From positions 62,001-126,000 of the forward strand of contig CANMWT010000009.1 in the NCBI GenBank assembly GCA_947501635.1: DNA of 64,000 bases. Direction: 5' to 3'. Every line of letters starts with the position of its first letter. Position 1 is the first letter of the stretch. Shown here one piece after another: positions 35,736-44,927 of this stretch. The position numbers and the translations under genes are program-made. The notes beneath the pieces were generated by a model. It worked only from the letters and a program-made list of their open reading frames with translations. It ran no database searches and had not been told where the DNA came from. The stretch is from an uncultured Roseobacter sp. Its GTDB lineage: Bacteria > Pseudomonadota > Alphaproteobacteria > Rhodobacterales > Rhodobacteraceae.

Positions 35736-36266
35736 TCATATGGGATAAGCGTAGCGCCGGATGACCTGCCAGACCGCACGGTTTGCGACCGCAAGGTCAT
35801 CAAGCGACCTCTCAATGCCCTGGATCGCCTCTCTGTCCAGAGGCTTCATCTCGCCTACTTTGATCCTGTTTTTGCGGTCGGCCACGCGCATCTGGATGGT
35901 AGAAAGGTCCCCGCTGTCATTGTCGAACGAATAGATGCAATGATTGTACCTGTTGCGCAGCCCCGCCAGTCGCTGGACCTTGCCGGTGACCGCCAGCACG
36001 GCCTCTCGTTCTTCTTGCGGCACGCGCTCGAGTTTGGACAACCGCTCAACCAGATCGATCCGCGCGCGCGTCGTGTTCAGGGTCAGAAAAGTAACGACCG
36101 CCGTTTCCTTGTCGGTGTTGGAAAGCCCTGCGATCAGATGGATGAGCAGGCTTTCGGTATTCGTCCAGCTGTAATTGAGCTGACCCAACAGCAGCAAAAA
36201 CCGGTCGAAAGCGGGCTCAGACGTTTTTTCCGCAGCGGGCTGACTTGATTTCAGTGTCACATCCAT
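35736..36266 (-). CDS. Helical protein with HEPN-like Rx4H motif
   Basis: A 176-residue predicted all-helical protein, not recognised with certainty. It contains LRNRYNHCIYSFD, an R-x4-H motif like the active site of HEPN ribonuclease/nucleotide-binding domains, preceded by a long helix pair (ESLLIHLIAGLSNTDKETAV, VERLSKLERVPQEEREAVLA). It has no signal or membrane segment. It starts 18 bases after the LuxR gene and precedes the ExeA-like ATPase, so it is probably in one operon with both. HEPN proteins often act in toxin-antitoxin or defence modules; here a cognate MNT nucleotidyltransferase is not seen. Low certainty. Confidence 0.5.
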   Translation of the reverse strand: MDVTLKSSQPAAEKTSEPAFDRFLLLLGQLNYSWTNTESLLIHLIAGLSNTDKETAVVTFLTLNTTRARIDLVERLSKLERVPQEEREAVLAVTGKVQRLAGLRNRYNHCIYSFDNDSGDLSTIQMRVADRKNRIKVGEMKPLDREAIQGIERSLDDLAVANRAVWQVIRRYAYPI

Positions 36267-36284
36267 TGCTCCTGCCTCATCAGA

Positions 36285-37079
36285 TCAGGGCAACGGGTTT
36301 TGCGATAAATACATGCTTGTCGCGCTGGTCCGATTGTCCACACCGAGTTTGCCGAAAATATTATGCACATGAAGCTTTACCGTATGCACGGACAGGCCAA
36401 GCTCGTTCGCTATCGTTCTGTTCTTGTTGCCGCGCGCAATCAAAGCAATGATTTGCCGTTCTCTGGCAGTCAGTCGCTCCAGCTGCGGGTATTGCCGCGT
36501 GCTGGTCACGGCAGGCCGGGCAATACTTTCAGAAGTATCGCGCTGACAGGGTGTTTTTGGCGGCGGTCGTTGCGGTTGCATGAATTGCCCGCTCAGAATC
36601 TCAGACGGTACGAAAGCTTCGCCCAAAACAAGCAGGCGCAATGTGGCGATCCATGCCTCGATATCAACGTTCATCGAAAGAAAACGAATAGAGCTTTGCA
36701 TCGCACTGTTTTGACCGACAAGAAAAAGCTCCCGCGCTTTTTCGACACTTCGGTACGCCAGCACCATTTGGATGCCTGTTTCCATCTGCCGGGCCGCAGC
36801 CATCAGCTCGGCAGGGAGCGGAGCCGAGGTTTCATCAACAATGACCAACGACACGGCTGAACGCATCAGCGGATCCAAACGGTCGAGTTGTGAAAGATGT
36901 GCCAGATGCACAACCTCCACCCCGGCGATTTCAGATTTTACAAGTTGCAGCAAACGGTCAGAAAAAACGACGCTGCTGCCCACAAAAACGAGAACCGATT
37001 CAAACTTATCTGTAGCATCCTGCACAGAAAACGTTCTGGTCAGAAACTCACTCTGCGCGACATCTGACTTGAAATTCAC
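36285..37079 (-). CDS. LuxR-family response-regulator-like transcription factor
   Basis: A 264-residue regulator. The C-terminal DNA-binding domain is clear: LTARERQIIALIARGNKNRT, then IANELGLSVHTVKLHVHNIF and GKLGVDNRTSA. The N-terminal part is receiver-like in layout (VLVFVGSSVVFSDRLLQLVK, SLVIVDETSAPLPAELMA) but lacks a clear phosphorylatable Asp cluster, as in CsgD/BcsR-like pseudo-receivers. I chose GTG at 37079, with GGGGGGG five bases before it, over a TTG at 37184 without ribosome site. It heads a three-gene minus-strand group divergent from the secretion operon and is the most likely regulator of it. Confidence 0.75.
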   Translation of the reverse strand: MNFKSDVAQSEFLTRTFSVQDATDKFESVLVFVGSSVVFSDRLLQLVKSEIAGVEVVHLAHLSQLDRLDPLMRSAVSLVIVDETSAPLPAELMAAARQMETGIQMVLAYRSVEKARELFLVGQNSAMQSSIRFLSMNVDIEAWIATLRLLVLGEAFVPSEILSGQFMQPQRPPPKTPCQRDTSESIARPAVTSTRQYPQLERLTARERQIIALIARGNKNRTIANELGLSVHTVKLHVHNIFGKLGVDNRTSATSMYLSQNPLP

Positions 37080-37795
37080 AACTACCCCCCCGAGAAACAA
37101 TCGAGCAAACAAACGAAGCTTACCATGGATACTGGTACTGCAATGCACACGGCCAAAGCGCATACATTGATACAGGGTCTTCAAATTGGAATTATCACAA
37201 CACCTTAAAGTTTACATGAATTAACAATCTCGAGCAAGTTTTTGCGGATTTTAACGCTAAACCTAACCCTTTGTATTAATCGAATTATCTAGAAACTAAG
37301 CCGCCTGCTCTGCCGGCCTGTCGAATCCTACTTTGGGTTTAGTACAAACGCACGGATTCGATTTCAATGCGACGTATCCGCGAAAAATCACAAGATATGC
37401 CCCCGGCCATTTGCCAGAAAATCCTTGAGATACAAAAGCGTAAACAGGATTAGATATTTGGTGCGATTGTAACAGAGCTTTGTGAAGAGCACGATGATCG
37501 GGCGCTGCAAGGCAGTGCGTCATTAATTGCGAAAATCAAATTGTCAGAACCAGCGCCGTTGTCCGCTCCCGTGGACAGGCTCAACCCATTTTGCGGGTCG
37601 ATTAGCTGCGCCGGTTGAACAAAAGAAAGGGAGGTGTTGCCGGGCACAAAAGCATGATCACTCGAGCGTGCAAAACATGGCATCACGCCGCTTTCCGCTC
37701 GAAATCTCTGAAAATCCAACCTTAAACAAGCCTGTGGCTGGCCACTTTGGAAATGACTGGTGGCGTCACCGGGCCTCAATGAGAGGATTAGACAC
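37080..37795. other. Intergenic region between luxR-like gene and the Gly-rich gene
   Basis: About 700 bases without a convincing gene. The part at 37190-37310 is AT-rich (TTTACATGAATTAACAATC, TTGTATTAATCGAATTATC) and is the likely site of divergent promoters. The ribosome site GAGAGGA of the Gly-rich gene lies at 37781. Short frames here have no coding character that I can see. A long 5' leader for the secretion operon is possible. Confidence 0.5.
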
Positions 37796-40700
37796 ATGTC
37801 TAAGGAAAGAGGTCATAATACGACACAGATGGTGTTCGACGATATTAACGTGGATACCGCAAACATTGATGTAGACGCAGACATCGACATCGAAGAAGCC
37901 GAAGTCGATCTGGATCAACAGCAACAACAGCAAAAGCAGCACACCGACACTGACGTCGATCAGGGGCAAGATCAGGACCAGGGACAGGATCAGGACCAAG
38001 GTCAGGATCAAGACCAGGGGCAGGATCAGGGTCAGCAACAGCAGACCAGCTCCAACGCCCAGCAGCGCAATGGCGGTGATGACAGCAACGACAATTCGAC
38101 GGAAGTGAACATCGACTTTGGCGGGGGTGAATGGATCCCGCGCGATGATGATGACGTCGATATCGATGTCAAAGACGGCTCTGTCGGCAATGTCGTAAAT
38201 GCCGGCGGCGATATCGTTGTTGATCTCGATCCCGGCGACGACGTGAATTTCGGCGACATTCTTGACGATGCGCTGAACGGTGACGGTAACAACACAGGTA
38301 TCGTCAACATTCAGGAAATCGGTCTGGTCGACAATGACGAAATCGGCGATGCCAGTGTCGTCAATGAAGGCCGCTTCAGCAACTCCGGCAGCGCCCATGG
38401 CGGGCTCGCCTACGCCGAAGAAGGCATTGATGCCGAAACCCACTCGGGCGACGGTGGCAGCAACGCCTCCGCAGATGGCGGCAGCGCGACCGGCGGTAAA
38501 GCGTTCGGTGGCAATTCGATGGCCAAAGGCGGCGAAAGCGGTGACAATGACGAAGTTGAATCCGAAGGCGGCGACAGTGGTGACGGCGGCGACGCCGGCG
38601 CAATTGGGTTGGGCCTCGGCCTCGGCATAACGGGTAACAACAGTGACACCGATGGCGGCAGCTCCGGCAAGGCCGACAGCAGCAGTGGCGACACAACCGG
38701 CAATGCCAGCACCGACAACACCACCAAGGGAACCGGCGGTGACAGCGGAAACTCTGACTCCGAAAGTGACGCCAACGACGGAAGCACGACAACCCGCGCG
38801 GACGGCTATGCCGACGGCGGCAAAGGCTATGGCGGTGACGGCGGCGACGGATCCGGTGGTGATGGCGGCGACGGCGGCGACGGCGACGGCGGCAAAGGCA
38901 GCGGTGGCGACGGCGGCGACGGCGGATTCGCAATCGGCGGTCTGGCCGGCGGTGGCGACGGCGGCGACGGCGGTGACGGCGACGGCGGCAAAGCCTCTGG
39001 TGGCTCCGGTGGTAACGGCGGGTCCGGCTCTGGCGGCAGCACAACCACCGGCGACGGCGGCGACGGCGGTCAAGCCTCAGGCGGCGACGGCGACGGTGGC
39101 AAAGGCTACGGCGGCGACGGCGGCGATGGCGGCTCAGGGTCCGGCGGCAGCAGCACAACCGGCGACGGTGGTGATGGCGGTCAAGCCTCGGGCGGCGACG
39201 GCGACGGCGGCAAGGGCTACGGCGGTGACGGCGGCGACGGTGGCGAAGGCACCGGCGGCGAAGCAACCGGCGGCAAGGGCTCTGGCGGCGACGGCGGAGA
39301 TGGCGCACGCGGCGACGGCGGCGACGGCGGCAGTGCCGACGGTGACGGCGGTGACGGAGGCGACAACAACGCCAACTCCAACACCCAAAACACCGGCTCC
39401 AGCGACAATGACGCGGACACCGACAACGACGCTGACACCGACAACGATGCGAACGGAACAGGCGGCGATGCCAATGCGAACAATACCGCAACCGCGACAT
39501 CCGGCGGCGGCCTCGACGACTTCGAGGACGACGAAGAGCTCGCGTCGCAAATCGCAGATGCCGGTGCAGCGACAGCCACATCGGGCAACGGTCCGGCAGA
39601 TGCCGGCGGTGCTGCAGATGCGGGTGGTTCCGCGACAACCGACGGTGACGGCAGCTCGGGCGGCAGCTCGGACGCCAGCGGCGATGCCGGCGACGGCTCC
39701 AACGGCGGTGGCGCAGGCGGCTCAGGCAGCGGCGGCAACGGCGGTAACGGTGCACAGGGTGCAACCGGCTCCGGTGCACAAGGCACTGGCGGCGGCGGCC
39801 TCGGCGGTGCCGGTGCGACAGGTGCCACGGGCACTGGCGGCAGCGGTGACGGTGCCTCCGGCAATGCCGGCGACGGCGCTGGTGCCAATGGTGCCGAAGG
39901 TGGCACCGGCCCAGGTGGTGCCGGCGCATCCGGCGCGACCGGAACCGGCGGCAGCGGCGACGGTGCTGTAGGCAATGCCGGAGACGGCGCGGCGGCAAAC
40001 GGTGCCGCGGGCGGTTCCGGCGACGGTGGCGCAGGCGCTGTCGGTCAGGGCGGCGAGGCCGGCGACGGCACAGGTGCCGCAGGTGCCATGGGAGACGGTG
40101 GCGAAGCGACCGGAACCGGTGGAACCGGCGCTGTTGGTGACGGTGGACTTGGCGGCTCCGGCGACGGTGGCGCAGGTGCAACCGGAGACGCTGGAGACGG
40201 TGCTGCTGGCGCCATGGGCGACGGTGGTGACGCCGACGGTCGTGCGGATGCTCTCAGCGACGTCGACGGCACTGCGGATGCGCAATCCGATACGGGCGAC
40301 GGCGGACTTGCCGATGTCTTCTCGGATGCCTACACCGACGGGTCTGCCGAAAGCATGGCCGAAGCCATTTCCGGCTACGGCGGCGATGCCTCCGGAGATC
40401 AGGATGCGGCCACGAATGCCGGCAACAACACGGGCGGCGCCAATACTGCCTCGTCCGGCGCAACCGGCACAGGCGGTGCTGCCAACACGGTCGGCGGAAC
40501 CACAGGCAACGCCACGGGCGGTATGTCCGAAGGCGGTGCGGCCGACATCGGTGACGTCATCGGCGGCATGGGAGGCACGGCCTCCAATGGTGCCGGCGGT
40601 GCGGCCGATAACGGCTCGTGGGGGTCAAACAACGGTGACGACGGTTATGTCACCGGTGAATCCTACGCATCCGCCGCAGCCGGCGTCGAAACCATGGCGT

Positions 40701-40810
40701 TCAACCAAAGCATCGTCATGGGTGCGAATGTCCTGGGGAATTCGGTCGATATGACTGTCGTCGGCGGCTCCATGAGCTCCAACTACGTTGGCGACGATAA
40801 CGACGCGTAA
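37796..40810 (+). CDS. Giant Gly/Asp-rich repeat protein, probable type I secretion substrate
   Basis: A 1004-residue, extremely acidic and glycine-rich protein. Residues 1-85 have Asp/Ile repeats (NVDTANIDVDADIDIEEAEV) and a Gln/Asp run (repeats of GQDQDQ). Residues 100-200 are Asp/Val-rich. Residues 210-560 are GGDGGDG-type repeats with a 37-residue period visible twice (111 bases in DNA, 39071 and 39182). Residues 580-830 have a second Gly/Ala repeat also of 37 residues (GATGTGGSGDGA, NAGDGA). The C-terminus VETMAFNQSIVMGANVLGNS, then VVGGSMSSNYVGDD, shares a motif with the next gene. No N-terminal signal peptide, as expected for type I export. The start has GAGAGGA upstream. Possible adhesin, matrix or ice-binding-like role; not recognised. 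Confidence 0.75.
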   Translation: MSKERGHNTTQMVFDDINVDTANIDVDADIDIEEAEVDLDQQQQQQKQHTDTDVDQGQDQDQGQDQDQGQDQDQGQDQGQQQQTSSNAQQRNGGDDSNDNSTEVNIDFGGGEWIPRDDDDVDIDVKDGSVGNVVNAGGDIVVDLDPGDDVNFGDILDDALNGDGNNTGIVNIQEIGLVDNDEIGDASVVNEGRFSNSGSAHGGLAYAEEGIDAETHSGDGGSNASADGGSATGGKAFGGNSMAKGGESGDNDEVESEGGDSGDGGDAGAIGLGLGLGITGNNSDTDGGSSGKADSSSGDTTGNASTDNTTKGTGGDSGNSDSESDANDGSTTTRADGYADGGKGYGGDGGDGSGGDGGDGGDGDGGKGSGGDGGDGGFAIGGLAGGGDGGDGGDGDGGKASGGSGGNGGSGSGGSTTTGDGGDGGQASGGDGDGGKGYGGDGGDGGSGSGGSSTTGDGGDGGQASGGDGDGGKGYGGDGGDGGEGTGGEATGGKGSGGDGGDGARGDGGDGGSADGDGGDGGDNNANSNTQNTGSSDNDADTDNDADTDNDANGTGGDANANNTATATSGGGLDDFEDDEELASQIADAGAATATSGNGPADAGGAADAGGSATTDGDGSSGGSSDASGDAGDGSNGGGAGGSGSGGNGGNGAQGATGSGAQGTGGGGLGGAGATGATGTGGSGDGASGNAGDGAGANGAEGGTGPGGAGASGATGTGGSGDGAVGNAGDGAAANGAAGGSGDGGAGAVGQGGEAGDGTGAAGAMGDGGEATGTGGTGAVGDGGLGGSGDGGAGATGDAGDGAAGAMGDGGDADGRADALSDVDGTADAQSDTGDGGLADVFSDAYTDGSAESMAEAISGYGGDASGDQDAATNAGNNTGGANTASSGATGTGGAANTVGGTTGNATGGMSEGGAADIGDVIGGMGGTASNGAGGAADNGSWGSNNGDDGYVTGESYASAAAGVETMAFNQSIVMGANVLGNSVDMTVVGGSMSSNYVGDDNDA

Positions 40811-40818
40811 TCAGGATA

Positions 40819-40844
40819 TCAGGGGCCGGGAAACCGGCCCCTGA
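40819..40844 (+). terminator. Hairpin after the Gly-rich gene
   Basis: TCAGGGGCCGG and CCGGCCCCTGA form a perfect 11-base-pair stem closed by a stable GAAA tetraloop, 8 bases after the stop codon. No T tract follows, so partial read-through into the next gene at 40903 is likely; the hairpin may protect the upstream mRNA and raise substrate production over that of the exporter. Confidence 0.7.
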
Positions 40845-40902
40845 TGCACCATCAAGACATCGAAATTCGGTTTTTCCATACGGTAGCTGACAGGATGCGA
40901 AC

Positions 40903-42936
40903 ATGACCCTCGACAGAACATCAGAGTCCATCGCCCATTTCTCCGGTCTGTTCTCCAAGACACTCGAAGAAGCGCGGTTGCGACAGGAATACTCTGAATT
41001 CAAATCCATCAAAAAAAAAGAAACCGATGACGCGGGATTTGACTTTGCAGCGCCCCGTTTGAAAACCAGTTTTGAGATCGGGGAGTATGATCCCGGCGTA
41101 CAGTTTGCGCCAAAAGACGCCCCTGCCCCCGCCCAATCCCCGCAAGCAACACCACAGGTGCCAGCCACCTCCGAGATCGCGCTGTCGGCCAGTTTTTCCT
41201 TGCCCCCGTTTTCTCAGGCGCCGGACGTGGGCGACGACTCTGTCGGCGCTGGTCCGAACCTGATTTTCTTGCCCTTTGTGGCGATCCCTGCATCTGTAGC
41301 TACGGTGACAGTGCAAACCATTCGCCTGCAAGATGACGATGTCTTCGGCGACATAAGCGGAACCGGATTTCTACCCGTCGAAGTGTTTCACGGTCTGTTA
41401 AAGGCGGCCATTCAAGTGGCAGAAGCACTGGCGCCCTGGTCCAGTGAAACTCTGGCGCAGGATATTTTGTCCGCACCGGAAGCGGTCCACACCTTTTTAG
41501 CCCAGCTTGATGCAGTTGGTCCCGACAATGTGCCGCTGGCCAAAGTGGCGATTGCGCGCGCAGAAGACGTTGACGGATCGCATGTCAACGGCGCGGTGGT
41601 GGAAGAAAAGCCTCAGTTCGACAGCCTGCTGCCAGCGTACATCAAGGCCAAACACGCCGATGCGCTGGCCGCGCAGGAAGCCGAAGAAACCCCGGCTCTC
41701 GCGGGCGACAACAAGGGCGAGACCGGCCTCTTTGACGCGCTCGACCATCCTGTTACCTCCTATGCGAATTCCGGACATAATGTGATTGCCGGCGCAAACG
41801 AAGCCATCAATGTAGTCGATATCCAAACCAGTTGGATCGACGCTGCGGTAATTGCTGTCGCCGGCGACTATGTCAGCCTGAACGCGGTCTCGCAGATCAA
41901 TATCCTGTCAGATCATAACTATGTGGACGGTTACAGGCAGGACGACGCGGATGCCGCATCCAAGGCCTACAACATCGCCACGGTTACAGAAGAAGCGGTA
42001 GAGAGCGCAAAACCGACCTCCACCGACCAGCCCGAAGCCTGGAACACGGTCCATTATGAAGGCGATGTGACGGTCACAAATGTGGTCAAGCAACACACCT
42101 ACGCCACGGACAACGATCAGCTGCAACTGACCTTTACAGCCAATTCCACGGCCATCGTTACCGGCGAGAACCAGACAACAAACTACGCGCATGCGGACGC
42201 ATTTGGCTCGGACTATGATCTGATTGTCGTCGGCGGCTCGATGGTGTCGCTCAATGTGGTCAATCAAACCAACCTGCTGCTGGACGATGATTACCTCTCC
42301 GGGTCAGGATTAAGCACCGCCGCAATCTCGGATGGCGACAACCTTCTGCACAACAAGGCCGAGATTCGAAAGCAAGGTGCAGACACGCACAAGAAAATGG
42401 CCAAGGAGTTCAAAGATACGCTTAAGGAGCTGAAAAAAAGCGCATCAGACGTGATGAAGGCTGTGGCCAAGCACGAAGCCTTTGAAGGGATGAAGGCGCT
42501 CAAAGTGCTGAAAATCGACGGCAATCTGACCCAGATGAACATCGTCGACCAGATAAACTATCTGGGCGATCAGGATCAGGTGCATATGGCGCAGGACGCG
42601 ATGCAATCCGCAATCGACACTGTGCCGGTCAGCATCACAACGGGGTCGAACCTTCTGTCCAACGAAACCATCATCGAAACAGACGGCTACGATTCCGAGA
42701 TCATGACCGCAGGGAACTTTTACGATGACGCGTTTTTGTATCAGGCCGACCTGATTGACACGGCCGCAGACCCTCTTGGCGTCAAGATAAACGAACTGGC
42801 AAGCGAGGCCGTTGCCTTTCTTGCCGACGATATGATCGCAAAGTCGATTTCGGAACAACTGGAAGCCGCCGGCTTCACGTTCGATGCCGATACCGGCGGC
42901 CACACACTCGACGTTTTGCAAACAATGACCGCCTGA
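40903..42936 (+). CDS. Companion protein of the Gly-rich substrate, with repeated VAGDYVSLN-type motifs
   Basis: A 677-residue protein of unrecognised family, probably also exported by the adjacent type I system. The N-terminal 250 residues include a charged start, a Pro/Ala-rich linker (DAPAPAQSPQATPQVPATSE) and a helical part. The C-terminal half has three copies of a beta motif: VAGDYVSLNAVSQINILSD, VVGGSMVSLNVVNQTNLLLD and IDGNLTQMNIVDQINYLGD, each followed by a DxxV/L-type loop. The second copy matches VVGGSMSSN at the end of the Gly-rich protein. No signal peptide. Encoded between substrate and exporter genes. Could be a second substrate, a surface anchor or a secretion chaperone. Confidence 0.65.
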   Translation: MTLDRTSESIAHFSGLFSKTLEEARLRQEYSEFKSIKKKETDDAGFDFAAPRLKTSFEIGEYDPGVQFAPKDAPAPAQSPQATPQVPATSEIALSASFSLPPFSQAPDVGDDSVGAGPNLIFLPFVAIPASVATVTVQTIRLQDDDVFGDISGTGFLPVEVFHGLLKAAIQVAEALAPWSSETLAQDILSAPEAVHTFLAQLDAVGPDNVPLAKVAIARAEDVDGSHVNGAVVEEKPQFDSLLPAYIKAKHADALAAQEAEETPALAGDNKGETGLFDALDHPVTSYANSGHNVIAGANEAINVVDIQTSWIDAAVIAVAGDYVSLNAVSQINILSDHNYVDGYRQDDADAASKAYNIATVTEEAVESAKPTSTDQPEAWNTVHYEGDVTVTNVVKQHTYATDNDQLQLTFTANSTAIVTGENQTTNYAHADAFGSDYDLIVVGGSMVSLNVVNQTNLLLDDDYLSGSGLSTAAISDGDNLLHNKAEIRKQGADTHKKMAKEFKDTLKELKKSASDVMKAVAKHEAFEGMKALKVLKIDGNLTQMNIVDQINYLGDQDQVHMAQDAMQSAIDTVPVSITTGSNLLSNETIIETDGYDSEIMTAGNFYDDAFLYQADLIDTAADPLGVKINELASEAVAFLADDMIAKSISEQLEAAGFTFDADTGGHTLDVLQTMTA

Positions 42937-42959
42937 TTTAACCATCAACGAGGGTTCCA

Positions 42960-44921
42960 GTGAAAGACACAGCAGATCACAGTCACGACCGCCAAAGCGG
43001 CGACGACAGCCCCTTTGTATTGCGCCAACGTGACAGGATTACCGACACCGAAGCACCTCAAAAACACGACAGCCGCCCGCGGCTGAGCGTGACAATTGAT
43101 GCCGAAGTGGATGCGCCTCTGCCCGCAGGTGGCAGCGCACCGCCCGGTGGCACAGGTGGTACGGGACGCGGCGGTGGCGGCGGCGGTAACTTCCACAAAC
43201 GGATCGAGCCGCAGGACTTTTCACAAAGCCTCAAGTCGGGCAAGGCCGCTGTCAGCCGCAACCTTGGCATTGTCATGGTGCTTACCTGCGCGACCAACGT
43301 TCTGATACTCGCGATACCGGTTTATCTTTTCCAAATTTCCGACCGCGTTCTCACCAGCCGGTCCACCGACACGCTTATCATGCTTACCGTGGTGATCGCG
43401 GGCGCGGTCATCATGCAGGCCGTTTTCGACGCGATCCGGCGCTTTATCCTGATGCGCACCGCGGTCGAAGTTGCCGCCAAACTGGGCGCGCCGATCCTGA
43501 GTGCTGCCGCGGCGGCATCCCTGAACGGATCAGGACGCGAGTACCAAACCCTTGGCGATTTGCAGCAGGTGCGCGGCTTTCTTGTGTCAGGCACATTGAT
43601 CTCTTTTCTGGACGTGCCCTTCGCACCGCTGTTCATCCTCGCCATTTTTCTGGTTCACCCTGACCTTGGGTGGATTGTCGTGGTCACGTCCTTGCTGCTT
43701 TTCGTCATCGCAATGATCAACCAGCGCGCGACTGAAAAACCTTTTGCACAGGCCAATCTGGCACAGGCTAAAGCAAACATGCACCTCGACTCCATGTCGC
43801 GCAACAGCCAGATCATCAACGCGCTGGCGATGATCCCCGAAGCGGTTGTCCTCTGGGGTAAAGACACTGCGGCCTCGCTAACCGCACAGGTCAGAGCGCA
43901 GGACCGCAACATCGTATCCGCCGCCTTTTCGCGCGCCATTCGTCTTTTGACGCAGGTCGGCATGTTGGGATGGGGCGCATTTCTTGCCATACAGGGTGAA
44001 ATCACCGGCGGCATGGTCATTGCAGCATCCATAATTGCAGGCCGCGCATTGGCACCCATCGAAGGGGCGATCGAAGGCTGGAACGGCTTTGTCGTGTCAC
44101 GTGGCGCCTACGGGCGCATCGTCACCCTTTTGCGCAACTCCCGACTTCAGTTTGAAAAGCTGCGCCTGCCAAACCCCGAAGGGCGGTTGGATGTGGAGAG
44201 GCTTCTCTATGTCCCCGCGGGGACAAAGCAGGTTGTGCTGAACGGCCTGAGCTTTCATCTCAACCCCGGTGAAACGCTCGCTGTGATCGGCAACTCGGGC
44301 GCAGGCAAAACCACGCTCGGCAAAATGCTGGTGGGGTCCATTCTGCCCACGTCCGGAAACGTCCGGCTTGACCTGATGGACCTGCGCAACTGGGATCCGC
44401 GTCAGTTTGGTGAAAACATCGGATACCTGCCACAAGACGTGCAACTCTTTCCCGGCTCGATCAAGGACAATATCGGCCGTATGCGCCGCGACGCGTCCGA
44501 CGAAGACATCTATGCAGCCGCCAAGCTCGCGGATGTGCACGAGATGATTGCCACCCTGCCACAGGGATATGAGACGATGGTTGCCGCAGACGGCTCACCG
44601 TTGTCAGGCGGGCAGAAGCAACGCATCGCGCTGGCCCGCGCCTTCTTTGGAAACCCCCGGCTGGTCGTGCTGGACGAGCCGAACTCCAACCTTGATACCG
44701 CAGGCGACAAGGCGCTCGCCCGGGCTATCGAGCATGCCCGTCAGAACCGGATCACCGTGGTGGTCATTACCCAAAAGCCCGCGCTTTTGGACGTGGTCGA
44801 CAAGGTGATGCTGCTCACCGATGGCTCGATCGCGCTCTTTGGCGAGCGGGATGTCGTGATGCAGCGCATCCGTCAGGACGCGCAAAAACGCAACCAACCG
44901 CCAAAACCGATCGGGGAGTAA
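42960..44921 (+). CDS. Type I secretion ABC transporter (PrtD-like)
   Basis: A 653-residue exporter. A 90-residue hydrophilic, Gly-rich N-terminal extension (GGTGGTGRGGGGGG) precedes the six-helix transmembrane domain (IVMVLTCATNVLILAIPVYL, ILAIFLVHPDLGWIVVVTSL). The nucleotide-binding domain has Walker A VIGNSGAGKTTLGKML, signature LSGGQKQRIALARAF, Walker B LVVLDEPNSNLD and H-loop VITQKP, where His is replaced by Gln. There is no C39 peptidase domain, as in PrtD/LipB exporters of RTX-type substrates. The start is GTG at 42960, 23 bases after the previous gene. It pairs with the HlyD protein that follows after 6 bases. Exports the Gly-rich protein, its companion, or both. Confidence 0.93.
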   Translation: MKDTADHSHDRQSGDDSPFVLRQRDRITDTEAPQKHDSRPRLSVTIDAEVDAPLPAGGSAPPGGTGGTGRGGGGGGNFHKRIEPQDFSQSLKSGKAAVSRNLGIVMVLTCATNVLILAIPVYLFQISDRVLTSRSTDTLIMLTVVIAGAVIMQAVFDAIRRFILMRTAVEVAAKLGAPILSAAAAASLNGSGREYQTLGDLQQVRGFLVSGTLISFLDVPFAPLFILAIFLVHPDLGWIVVVTSLLLFVIAMINQRATEKPFAQANLAQAKANMHLDSMSRNSQIINALAMIPEAVVLWGKDTAASLTAQVRAQDRNIVSAAFSRAIRLLTQVGMLGWGAFLAIQGEITGGMVIAASIIAGRALAPIEGAIEGWNGFVVSRGAYGRIVTLLRNSRLQFEKLRLPNPEGRLDVERLLYVPAGTKQVVLNGLSFHLNPGETLAVIGNSGAGKTTLGKMLVGSILPTSGNVRLDLMDLRNWDPRQFGENIGYLPQDVQLFPGSIKDNIGRMRRDASDEDIYAAAKLADVHEMIATLPQGYETMVAADGSPLSGGQKQRIALARAFFGNPRLVVLDEPNSNLDTAGDKALARAIEHARQNRITVVVITQKPALLDVVDKVMLLTDGSIALFGERDVVMQRIRQDAQKRNQPPKPIGE

Positions 44922-44927
44922 GCCTGC

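Noticed and set aside
37450-37797. 115-codon minus-strand frame before the Gly-rich gene
   Set aside because: Covers the ribosome site of a well-supported gene and has no domain.
39040-39260. 111-base direct repeat as a possible mobile or regulatory element
   Set aside because: In-frame 37-residue protein repeat within the Gly-rich gene.
37766-40181. Very long minus-strand frames (435 and 601 codons) and a 442-codon alternative plus-strand frame within the Gly-rich gene
   Set aside because: They arise from the GC-periodic GGC/GAC repeats that remove stop codons from other frames; composition is Arg/His or Ala/Val monotone and no ribosome site fits.
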